NCBI RefSeq assembly: GCF_019634815.1
Contig: NZ_JAHCAP010000013.1
Location: 1-64,000, forward strand
Source of the DNA: Dokdonella sp.
Lineage (GTDB): Bacteria; Pseudomonadota; Gammaproteobacteria; Xanthomonadales; Rhodanobacteraceae
Length of the DNA: 64,000 nucleotides
Reading direction: 5' to 3'
Position 1 is the stretch's first letter. Each line of letters starts with the position of its first letter. Made by a program: the position numbers and the translations under genes. This document shows, piece after piece, positions 46,889-55,510 of this stretch. The notes beneath the pieces are model-generated. The model saw nothing but the letters and a program-made list of their open reading frames with translations, ran no database searches and had not been told where the DNA came from.

Positions 46889-48229
46889 ATGCCGCGCCGA
46901 CCACTTGCCCCGCCAGACTCCGGCTTGTTTGCCGAATCCGACGCGCTCAAGCCGTTGGCCGAGCGCATGCGCCCGCGCGGGCTCGACGAGATCGTTGGCC
47001 AGACGCGCCTGCTCGCGCCGGGCAGTGCGCTGCGCCGCTCGATCGAGGCCGGACGTGTGCATTCGATGATCCTGTGGGGGCCGCCGGGTTGCGGCAAGAC
47101 CACGCTGGCCCTGCTGCTGGCCCAGTATGCGGACGCGCAGTTCAGCGCGATCTCGGCGGTGCTCTCGGGACTGGCCGAGGTGCGTGCGGCTTTGGCGGCT
47201 GCGGAGAACCGCTACGCGCAGGGCCAGCGCACCGTGCTGTTCGTCGATGAAGTGCATCGCTTCAACAAGGCGCAGCAGGATGCCTTCCTGCCGCATATCG
47301 AGCGCGGTGTGATCGTGTTCGTCGGCGCGACCACCGAGAACCCGTCATTCGAGCTCAATTCCGCGCTGCTCTCGCGCTGCCGCGTGCATGTGCTCGATGC
47401 GGTGCCGGCCGAGGCGATCGCGGCAGCCTTGCGACGTGCGCTGGGTGATCGCGAGCGCGGTCTGGGCTCGCTCGACCTGCGTCTCGACGAGGGCGCGATC
47501 GAGACCCTGGCGCAAGCGGCTGATGGCGATGTGCGTCGCGCGCTGACCTTCCTCGAAATTGCCGCTGAACTGGCCCATGACGCGCACATCGACGCGGCCA
47601 CGCTCGAACAAGTGCTCGCCGATCGCACGCGCCGCTTCGACAAGAGTGGCGAGCAGTTTTACGACCAGATCTCGGCGCTGCACAAATCGGTGCGCTCCTC
47701 CGATCCCGATGCGGCGATCTACTGGCTCACGCGCATGCTCGATGGCGGCTGCGATCGCAGCTATCTCGCGCGACGCATGACGCGCATGGCGGTCGAGGAC
47801 ATCGGCTTGGCCGATCCGCGCGCGTGGCAGATGGCACTGGATGCCTGGGACACCTTCGAGCGGCTCGGCAGCCCCGAAGGCGAGCTCGCGCTTGCGCAGT
47901 TGGCGCTTTATCTCGCGGTTGCGCCCAAGAGCAATGCCGCCTACATGGCGTTCAACCTCGCCCGCGAACGCGTGCGCGAAACCGGTACGCTCGAAGTGCC
48001 GATGCATCTGCGCAATGCACCGACGAAGCTGATGAAGGGCTTGGGTTACGGCAAGGGCTACCAGTACGATCACGACGCCGAAGGCGGCATCGCCGCCGAT
48101 CAGCAATGCCTGCCCGACGCACTGGCCGATGCGGTGTTCTACACGCCGACCGATCGCGGTCTCGAAGGCCAGTTCCGCGACAAGGTCGAGGCCGTGCGGA
48201 CGGCGCGGCGGCGGCCGAAATCGACTTGA
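46889..48229 (+). CDS. rarA: Replication-associated recombination protein A
   Basis: AAA+ ATPase of the clamp-loader group that acts at stalled replication forks. The 446-residue product has Walker A (GPPGCGKTT), Walker B (LFVDEVHRFN), sensor 1 (VGATTENPSFELNSALLSRC) and the C-terminal tetramerisation region (YLARRMTRMAVEDIGLADPR). No ribosome-binding site precedes ATG 46889, but a TATGAT box ends seven bases before it, so the mRNA could be leaderless. serS follows 85 bases later, as in many proteobacteria. Confidence 0.95.
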   Translation: MPRRPLAPPDSGLFAESDALKPLAERMRPRGLDEIVGQTRLLAPGSALRRSIEAGRVHSMILWGPPGCGKTTLALLLAQYADAQFSAISAVLSGLAEVRAALAAAENRYAQGQRTVLFVDEVHRFNKAQQDAFLPHIERGVIVFVGATTENPSFELNSALLSRCRVHVLDAVPAEAIAAALRRALGDRERGLGSLDLRLDEGAIETLAQAADGDVRRALTFLEIAAELAHDAHIDAATLEQVLADRTRRFDKSGEQFYDQISALHKSVRSSDPDAAIYWLTRMLDGGCDRSYLARRMTRMAVEDIGLADPRAWQMALDAWDTFERLGSPEGELALAQLALYLAVAPKSNAAYMAFNLARERVRETGTLEVPMHLRNAPTKLMKGLGYGKGYQYDHDAEGGIAADQQCLPDALADAVFYTPTDRGLEGQFRDKVEAVRTARRRPKST

Positions 48230-48272
48230 AGTGCCCGGACTGACGGCTGCAAAGGCAAGGCGAGGCAGGTGA

Positions 48273-49592
<1,320 letters not shown>

Positions 49593-49668
49593 GGCGTGCG
49601 AGCACTGCCGCCGCGCAGTGATCTGATGCCGGGCACGGTTCGAAGTGCAAATCGAAATGTGTCAGGGG

Positions 49669-49755
49669 TGGTGCCGAAAGTGGGACTCGAACCCACACGC
49701 TTTTAAGGGCGGCGGATTTTGAGTCCGCTGCGTCTACCAATTCCGCCATTTCGGC
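49669..49755 (-). tRNA. tRNA-Leu (CAA)
   Basis: An 87-base class II tRNA read on the minus strand. Acceptor GCCGAAA pairs with TTTCGGC, followed by A and encoded CCA. The anticodon stem GCGGA/TCCGC encloses CTCAAAA, giving anticodon CAA. The variable arm is long and the T-loop TTCGAGT is normal. Confidence 0.95.
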
Positions 49756-49785
49756 ATGGCTCGCGGGCTGGCCGCGGGGCCGCGC

Positions 49786-49791
49786 AGTATA
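49786..49791 (-). promoter_or_regulatory. Candidate -10 element for tRNA-Leu(CAA)
   Basis: Read on the minus strand, TATACT lies about 30 bases before the tRNA 5' end. A -35 hexamer is not obvious. Confidence 0.4.
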
Positions 49792-49838
49792 TGCCAGTCG
49801 GGCGCACGGTGGCGAGCGCCAGATGCCGGCACGCCGAC

Positions 49839-50939
49839 TCAGGCGGCGTCGAGAAAGCCGCCGATCGCGGCGCCGAAACGCACGGTGTCGACGAGGAAGG
49901 CGTCATGCCCTTGCGGACTGTCGAGGGCGACGAACGTGACCTGTGCACCCGCGGCAGTCAGGCCGTCGGCGATCTGTTGCTGCTGGGACAGCGGAAACAG
50001 GATGTCGGTCTCGACGCCGATCACCAGTGCGCGCTCGACTTTCAGCTTTGCCAGCGCCGCGCTGACGCTGCCGCCACCGTGCTCGGCCAGATCGAACCAA
50101 TCACTGGCGCGCGAAAGATACAGGTAGCAATTGGGATCGAAGCCGCGCACGAAGCGTCGCGCATGGCCGGCCAAATACGATTCGACCTTGAATTCGAAGC
50201 CGAACGGATCGTCATCGCGCTGGTCGGCATCGAGGCGGATGCGCGCAAAGCGGCCAACCCATTCCATCGCCGAGCGATAGGTGATGACGCCGAGCTTGCG
50301 CGCGATCGACATGCCGGCTTCGGGGTAGTGATCCTTGTCGTACTGGCCGTTGTTCCAGTTCGGATCAAGCCGGATCGCTTCGCGTTGCAGTGAGCGGATG
50401 GCGATGGCGAACGGTTGTGCCTGTGGCGCGGTGGAGATGCTGATGTGCGAGCGCGCCGAGTTCGGATGCTGGGCCAGGTAGGCGAGCGCGACCATGCCGC
50501 CCATCGAATTGCCGAGGATGCAGGCGAGTTGCCCGATGCCCAGGCCATGCACCAGTTCATGGCTGGCATTGGCGGCGTCTTCGAGCGTGAGATCCGGAAA
50601 ATCGAGCTGATAGGGCTGATCGTTCGCGGGATTGATGTCGGCGGGCCCGGTCGAGCCCTTGCAACTGCCGAGCGTGTTGACGCAGATCACGAACCAGCGA
50701 TTGGTGTCGATGGCCTTGCCCTGGCCGACGATGTCTTCCCACCAGCCCGGTGTGCCATCTTCGGCATTGCTGGCGGCATGTGCGCTGGGTGACAGGCCGG
50801 TGAGGATGAGCAGGGCGTTGTCTCTGGCCGGATTCAGTGCGCCCCAGGTTTCGTAGGCCAGACGCGCGCCCACGAGCGCGCCACCGCGCTTCATGGGGAA
50901 CGGGGATGACAGCTTGAACCAGCGGCGGGCGTCGTCCAT
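49839..50939 (-). CDS. metX: MetX-family acyltransferase (homoserine or serine O-acyltransferase)
   Basis: 366-residue alpha/beta-hydrolase-fold enzyme that acylates homoserine or serine on the way to methionine or cysteine. The nucleophile is S145 (GNSMGGMVALAYL), the acid is in GVETDILFPLSQQQ and the catalytic His in SPQGHDAFLVDT. The region GLSPSAHAASNAEDGTPGWW and VNTLGSCKGSTGPADINP resembles the Xanthomonas enzyme described as an L-serine O-succinyltransferase more than classical MetX. The name is therefore provisional. ATG 50939 is used; a TTG four codons upstream is the alternative and neither has a strong ribosome-binding site. Confidence 0.85.
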   Translation of the reverse strand: MDDARRWFKLSSPFPMKRGGALVGARLAYETWGALNPARDNALLILTGLSPSAHAASNAEDGTPGWWEDIVGQGKAIDTNRWFVICVNTLGSCKGSTGPADINPANDQPYQLDFPDLTLEDAANASHELVHGLGIGQLACILGNSMGGMVALAYLAQHPNSARSHISISTAPQAQPFAIAIRSLQREAIRLDPNWNNGQYDKDHYPEAGMSIARKLGVITYRSAMEWVGRFARIRLDADQRDDDPFGFEFKVESYLAGHARRFVRGFDPNCYLYLSRASDWFDLAEHGGGSVSAALAKLKVERALVIGVETDILFPLSQQQQIADGLTAAGAQVTFVALDSPQGHDAFLVDTVRFGAAIGGFLDAA

Positions 50940-51010
50940 CGAAACGGGCAATCCGATCCAGGGCCGCTCAATTTAACGGCCGGCGGCGGGAACGCCAAGT
51001 CGGCGTCGGC

Positions 51011-51031
51011 ATATCGTTGTGTGTCTGATAT
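51011..51031. promoter_or_regulatory. Inverted repeat upstream of the phospholipid operon
   Basis: ATATC and GATAT are separated by 11 bases, giving an operator-like symmetric pair. It lies in the divergent region between the MetX-family gene and the CDP-alcohol phosphotransferase gene. No regulator is known for it. Confidence 0.3.
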
Positions 51032-51090
51032 CGTGCGCTGCCGTCGCCACGGCCCATCATCCTTCGCGGCGACTTGCATGGGGAGCGGGA

Positions 51091-51711
51091 ATGCCGAGCA
51101 TCTATCAACTGAAACCTGCGTTTCAGGGCGTGTTGCGGCCCTTGGTTGCCTGGCTTGCACGCGCGGGAGTGACGGCCAATCAGGTCACGCTCGCGGCCGT
51201 TGCCCTGGCAGCCGGCGTGGGCGCGGCGGTTGCAGCCTGCAGCGACCGCCGTGTGCTGTTGCTGCTGCCGCTGGCGCTGTTTCTGCGCATGGCGCTCAAC
51301 GCGATCGACGGCATGCTCGCACGAGAGCATGCGCAGATGAGCAAGCTCGGGGCGATCCTCAACGAACTGGGCGACGTGATCGCCGATGCTGCGATGTACC
51401 TGCCACTTGCGCTGCGGCCTGAATTCACAGCGCTGCCGCTGGTGCTCTTGGTGGTGCTCGGCATTCTCGTCGAGATGAGCGGCGTGATCGGCGTGCAGAT
51501 CGGCGCCAGTCGCCGTTACGACGGCCCGCTCGGCAAAAGCGATCGCGCATTTGCGTTTGGTGCGGTCGGTCTGTTGCTTGGTTGCGACATCGCCGGGGCG
51601 CCGTGGCTGGATTGGCTGTTGTGGGCCTTGGTGGCGCTGTCGGCGCTGACCGTCGTCAATCGAGCGCGCATGGCGCTGCGGGAATTGCGTGAACGCGGAG
51701 GAGGAGCATGA
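51091..51711 (+). CDS. CDP-alcohol phosphatidyltransferase family protein
   Basis: 206-residue inner-membrane enzyme with about six helices. The signature reads DGMLAREHAQMSKLGAILN-ELGD-VIAD. The family consensus D-G-x2-A-R-x8-G-x3-D-x3-D is present except that the penultimate Asp is Asn (N before ELGD), a change I associate with a subfamily found in such gene trios. The substrate alcohol is unknown. ATG 51091 follows a GGGAGCGGGA element. It overlaps the next gene (ATGA). Confidence 0.87.
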   Translation: MPSIYQLKPAFQGVLRPLVAWLARAGVTANQVTLAAVALAAGVGAAVAACSDRRVLLLLPLALFLRMALNAIDGMLAREHAQMSKLGAILNELGDVIADAAMYLPLALRPEFTALPLVLLVVLGILVEMSGVIGVQIGASRRYDGPLGKSDRAFAFGAVGLLLGCDIAGAPWLDWLLWALVALSALTVVNRARMALRELRERGGGA

Positions 51712-52655
51712 AGCTGCCACAACTGTGGGTGCCCGACAACGTGCTGTGGGTGCTTGCTGCAATCGTCGCGGTTCTGCTCGTGGCGAGCCTGATCGTTGCC
51801 GTCATGCGCCGCGGCGACAGCACCGGCAAACATGCCGAATTGGCTGCGCGCGTGAAGTCATGGTGGGCACTGGTGGCGATCTTTGCGCTGGCGATTTCGT
51901 TCCGGCGCGGCATTGCGATCGCCTTCTTCGCCTTGCTGTCTTTCCTGGCACTCAAGGAATACCTGTCGCTGATCCCGACCCGGCGTGCCGATCGCCGCGT
52001 ACTGTTCTGGGCCTATTTGTGCGTACCGCTGCAGTACTGGTGGATTTGGCAGCAGTGGTACAACATGTTCCTGATCTTCATCCCGGTGTGGGCCTTCCTG
52101 TTCATCGCCATGCGCATGGTCTTGCGTGGCGAGACGCACGAATTCCTGCGTGCTGCGGGCACCATCCACTGGGGATTGATGACGATGGTGTTCGGTTTGA
52201 GCCATCTCGCCTACCTGCTGGTGCTCGGCGATGGTGCCAAGGTAGCGGTGCATGGCGCGGCGCTGCTGCTGTTCGTGGTGCTGCTGACCGAGCTCAACGA
52301 TGTTTTGCAGTACGTCTGGGGTCGCACGCTGGGTCGCCACAAGGCGCTCGAGTCGGTGAGCCCGAAAAAGACCGTCGAAGGCCTGCTCGGAGGCGCCTTG
52401 TCGACCACGCTCGTGAGCGTGGCGCTGGCGCCGCTGCTCACGCCGCTGTCGCGAACCGACGCGATTGCGGTGGGTTTGATGATCGGTTTTGGCGGTTTCA
52501 TCGGCGATGTCACGATTTCGGCGGTCAAGCGGGACATCGGCGTCAAGGATTCAGGCTCGCTGATTCCCGGGCACGGTGGCATCCTCGATCGCATCGACAG
52601 CCTGCTGTTCACCGCGCCGCTGTTCTTCCACTTCCTCATGTATTTCTACTTCTGA
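51708..52655 (+). CDS. CdsA-like phosphatidate cytidylyltransferase
   Basis: 315-residue membrane protein with about eight helices and the C-terminal CdsA signature SAVKRDIGVKDSGSLIPGHG with GILDRIDS next. It would make CDP-diacylglycerol from phosphatidic acid and CTP, supplying the neighbouring phosphotransferase. It starts inside the previous stop (ATGA) and ends four bases before the acyltransferase gene, so the three are one operon. It resembles E. coli YnbB in arrangement. A housekeeping cdsA is expected elsewhere. Confidence 0.88.
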   Translation: MKLPQLWVPDNVLWVLAAIVAVLLVASLIVAVMRRGDSTGKHAELAARVKSWWALVAIFALAISFRRGIAIAFFALLSFLALKEYLSLIPTRRADRRVLFWAYLCVPLQYWWIWQQWYNMFLIFIPVWAFLFIAMRMVLRGETHEFLRAAGTIHWGLMTMVFGLSHLAYLLVLGDGAKVAVHGAALLLFVVLLTELNDVLQYVWGRTLGRHKALESVSPKKTVEGLLGGALSTTLVSVALAPLLTPLSRTDAIAVGLMIGFGGFIGDVTISAVKRDIGVKDSGSLIPGHGGILDRIDSLLFTAPLFFHFLMYFYF

Positions 52656-52658
52656 ATC

Positions 52659-53300
52659 ATGGGCGCGCTGCTGCGACTGCTTTTTTACGGTGTGTTGGTG
52701 CGCACGGTGGTGCTGATCGTGCTCGGCCTGAATGTGCGTCATCGTCAGCGCCTGCCGGCCAAGGGGCCGGCGATCCTCGCCGCCAACCACAACAGCCATC
52801 TCGATGCGATGGCGCTGATCAGTTTGTTGCCATTGCGATTGCTGCCGCGTGTGCGTCCGGTTGCTGCCGCCGACTACTTCCTGCGCAACCGGTGGTTGGC
52901 ATGGTTTGCGCTCAAGGTGGTCGGCATCGTGCCGCTCAATCGCCAGCGCCAGCACGAGCAGGATGACCTGCTCGCGCCGGTCGCCGCCGCGCTCGAGCGC
53001 GGCGACATCCTGATTTTCTTTCCCGAAGGCTCGCGCGGCGAACCCGAGCAACTGGCCGAGTTCAAGTCGGGGCTTGCGCGCATTGCCGAACGCCGCCCCG
53101 ACGTCCCGGTCATTCCGGTCTACACCTACGGGCTGGGCAAGGCCCTGCCGAAGGGGGAATGGATGATCGTGCCGTTCTTCGTCGACATTTTCGTCGGCGA
53201 GGCCTTGCGGTTCGATGGTGATCGCACGGCCTACATGGCGCGCTATCGCAGCGCGATGGCGGCGCTGGCGCTCGAGGAAAAGCATTCGGACTGGAGCTGA
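52659..53300 (+). CDS. PlsC-like 1-acylglycerol-3-phosphate acyltransferase
   Basis: 213-residue membrane-bound acyltransferase. Block I is NHNSHLDAMAL (catalytic H44 and D49) and block III is IFFPEGSRGEPEQL. An N-terminal hydrophobic segment (about 5-24) is the membrane anchor. It would form phosphatidic acid for the CdsA-like enzyme encoded 3 bases upstream. It is convergent with ccmI. Confidence 0.88.
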   Translation: MGALLRLLFYGVLVRTVVLIVLGLNVRHRQRLPAKGPAILAANHNSHLDAMALISLLPLRLLPRVRPVAAADYFLRNRWLAWFALKVVGIVPLNRQRQHEQDDLLAPVAAALERGDILIFFPEGSRGEPEQLAEFKSGLARIAERRPDVPVIPVYTYGLGKALPKGEWMIVPFFVDIFVGEALRFDGDRTAYMARYRSAMAALALEEKHSDWS

Positions 53301-53322
53301 AGGGCCGTTGCGCGCGACGTGT

Positions 53323-54525
53323 TCAGGGCACGCGTTGCTTGATCTCGAGCGCGAGTGGTTCCTTGCGCTTCACGTCGACCGGCGCAGACAGCGCCTGCAA
53401 GTCACCGCTTTGCGGCGTGGCCTGGCCCGAGCGTGAAATACGCGCTCCGACCACGACCTCGGGGAAGTCCGACAGTTTCATCGATGGCATCATCGCGGTG
53501 CTGTCATCGAGCGTTACGGTGAGCGGCAGTTCGCTTGCCTTGTGACGCTCGATCGCCAGCGGCATCGGCGGCCCCTTGGCCGCCCGTGCAAACACGAACA
53601 AGGTGGCTTCGGGATCGGCCTGCGACTTGAGTGCGGGGTCGAGCGAAACCTGCACGGTCAGGCGCGCCGTTCCGGCCGATGGTGCTGCGGCCGGCCGGGT
53701 TTGCGCTGGCGGTGGCGCGGCCGCGCTGACGACGGGTTTGCCGTCGCGCAGGGCGCGTGCCTCCTCGATCTGACGCTGCACCGCAGAGGCGACCGTCGAG
53801 CCCGATTCGAGCAAGGGCAGCAAGGTGTTCCAGCGCGCGATCGCGGCGTCGTAGCGCGCGCTCTGGAAATCGGCGATGCCGAGCAGCCAAAGCGCGCGCT
53901 GGTTCTGCGGCTCGCGCGTGAGCACCGCTTCGAGCAGTTTGGCCGGTTCGCCGTCGATGCGGTGCCCGGGCGTGGCAAGTGCAAGCGCCTGCGCGTACTC
54001 GACCGTGATCTGTGCGTCGTCGCCAGTCAGTTCGTGCGCATGGCGCAGGGCATCAACGGCCTGCTCCGGTTGCCCGCTCGCGGTATAGGCGCGACCGAGC
54101 AGGGCCCAGCCCTGCGCATCATCGGGATGCTCCTTGAGACGAGCGACGAGCGCGGCAATCGCCTGAGGCATCTCCAGCGCGGCCTGTTCGGCGGGGGCCT
54201 GCGTGGACGCGGCATCGATCGCCTGGGGCGTGCCGACCAGCCGATACAGGGCAAGTGCCGCGGTGGGGATGAGCAAGGCAAGCAGGAGCGCCGCCGCGAC
54301 CGTGCCCGGCGTGCGGCGAGGCGTCGTTGCGCTGTGGCCGTCCAGTGGAAGTGCGGACTGGCGTGCATGTTCGGCGGCATCGATGATGCCGGCATCGCGC
54401 GCCGCATCGAGCGCGCGCAAGCGCTGCGCGGCCGGATCGTTGCTGCGCACGCGCAGCAGCGGCAACAGGATGGAAGCAAGTGCGGTGAGTGTCATCAACG
54501 CCACGCACACGACGAAGATCAGCAT
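53323..54525 (-). CDS. ccmI: Cytochrome c maturation protein CcmI
   Basis: 400 residues. One N-terminal helix (LIFVVCVALMTLTALASILL), a short basic loop with RLRALDAARDAGIID, a second helix (about 95-115), then periplasmic TPR repeats (WALLGRAYTASGQPEQAVDA; ALWLLGIADFQSARYDAA) and a C-terminal beta domain. CcmI delivers apocytochromes to the heme ligase CcmF-CcmH. The start at 54525 shares a base with the ccmH stop. Confidence 0.93.
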   Translation of the reverse strand: MLIFVVCVALMTLTALASILLPLLRVRSNDPAAQRLRALDAARDAGIIDAAEHARQSALPLDGHSATTPRRTPGTVAAALLLALLIPTAALALYRLVGTPQAIDAASTQAPAEQAALEMPQAIAALVARLKEHPDDAQGWALLGRAYTASGQPEQAVDALRHAHELTGDDAQITVEYAQALALATPGHRIDGEPAKLLEAVLTREPQNQRALWLLGIADFQSARYDAAIARWNTLLPLLESGSTVASAVQRQIEEARALRDGKPVVSAAAPPPAQTRPAAAPSAGTARLTVQVSLDPALKSQADPEATLFVFARAAKGPPMPLAIERHKASELPLTVTLDDSTAMMPSMKLSDFPEVVVGARISRSGQATPQSGDLQALSAPVDVKRKEPLALEIKQRVP

Positions 54526-54968
54526 CACCAGTCGTCCTCGACGTTGTCGTTTCGGCTCGAAGCCGCATTGCGTTGCGCGACGGCGCGGCGCCGAACGGTC
54601 AGCCACACGGCACCGCTGCCGATCAACAGGAACAGTGCCGGACCGAACCACAGCAGCCAGGTGCCGCCACGCAGTGGCGGATCGTAGAGCACGAAATCAC
54701 TGTAGCGTTCGGTCAGCCACTGCTTGATCTGCGCATCACTCTTGCCCGCGCGCATCTGCTCGAACACGTCGCGGCGAAGGTCGCCGGCGAGCGAGGCGCT
54801 GGAGTCATTGAGGCTTTCGTTTTGGCACACCAGGCAGCGCAACTGCTTGGTCAGATTCTGGAAGCGCAGTTCCTCGGCGCGATCCTTGAACGGCAGTGGA
54901 TCGACTGCGGCGAGCACGTTCGACACGCAGATCAGCAGGGCAAGCAGGGCAGCGAAGGCGCGCATCAT
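54525..54968 (-). CDS. ccmH: Cytochrome c maturation protein CcmH
   Basis: 147 residues with a signal peptide, the redox motif C45-x-x-C48 in LRCLVCQNESLNDS, and one C-terminal helix (LLWFGPALFLLIGSGAVWL). It reduces apocytochrome cysteines for heme ligation. The start MM (54968 or 54965) overlaps the ccmG stop. Confidence 0.95.
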   Translation of the reverse strand: MMRAFAALLALLICVSNVLAAVDPLPFKDRAEELRFQNLTKQLRCLVCQNESLNDSSASLAGDLRRDVFEQMRAGKSDAQIKQWLTERYSDFVLYDPPLRGGTWLLWFGPALFLLIGSGAVWLTVRRRAVAQRNAASSRNDNVEDDW

Positions 54969-55510
54969 GGCTGCGCGGCCTGCATGGCCGCGATCCGCGG
55001 CATCAGCTCGGTGGCGATCACTTCGGGCGTGATCGGGCTGATGTGCTTGTAGCGGATGACGCCCTGGGCATCGACGAGGAAAGTTTCCGGTGCGCCGGTG
55101 ACGCCGAAGTCGATGGCGACATCGCCGGGCAAGTCGGTGATGACCACGTCATAGGGATTGCCGTACTGCGCGAGCCAGCGCTTGGCATCCTCGGCGGTGT
55201 CCTTGTAGTCGAAACCAACCAGCTTGATGCCCAGACGCTTGCCCTCGCGCATGAGGATCGGGTGTTCGTCGCGGCAGGCAAAGCACCAGCTCGCGAACAC
55301 GTTGAGCAGATAAGGCTTGCCGGCCAGGTCGGCGCTGCCGAAGCGCCGCTGCGGCTCGTCAAGCAGGGGCAGTGAGAACTCCGGGGCGCGCTTTCCGATC
55401 AGTGGCGAGGGTACCGCGCGCAAATCATGCGTGCTGCTCCACCAGATGCCGAAGCCGAGCAGGGCGAGCACGAGCAGGAAACCGAGCAGTGGCAGCATGC
55501 GCGTGTTCAT
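54965..55510 (-). CDS. ccmG: Thiol:disulfide interchange protein CcmG/DsbE
   Basis: 181-residue membrane-anchored thioredoxin-fold protein with the active site WCFAC (C76, C79) and the cis-Pro segment GVTGAPETFLVD. It keeps CcmH and apocytochromes reduced in the periplasm. It overlaps ccmF by ATGA. Confidence 0.95.
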   Translation of the reverse strand: MNTRMLPLLGFLLVLALLGFGIWWSSTHDLRAVPSPLIGKRAPEFSLPLLDEPQRRFGSADLAGKPYLLNVFASWCFACRDEHPILMREGKRLGIKLVGFDYKDTAEDAKRWLAQYGNPYDVVITDLPGDVAIDFGVTGAPETFLVDAQGVIRYKHISPITPEVIATELMPRIAAMQAAQP

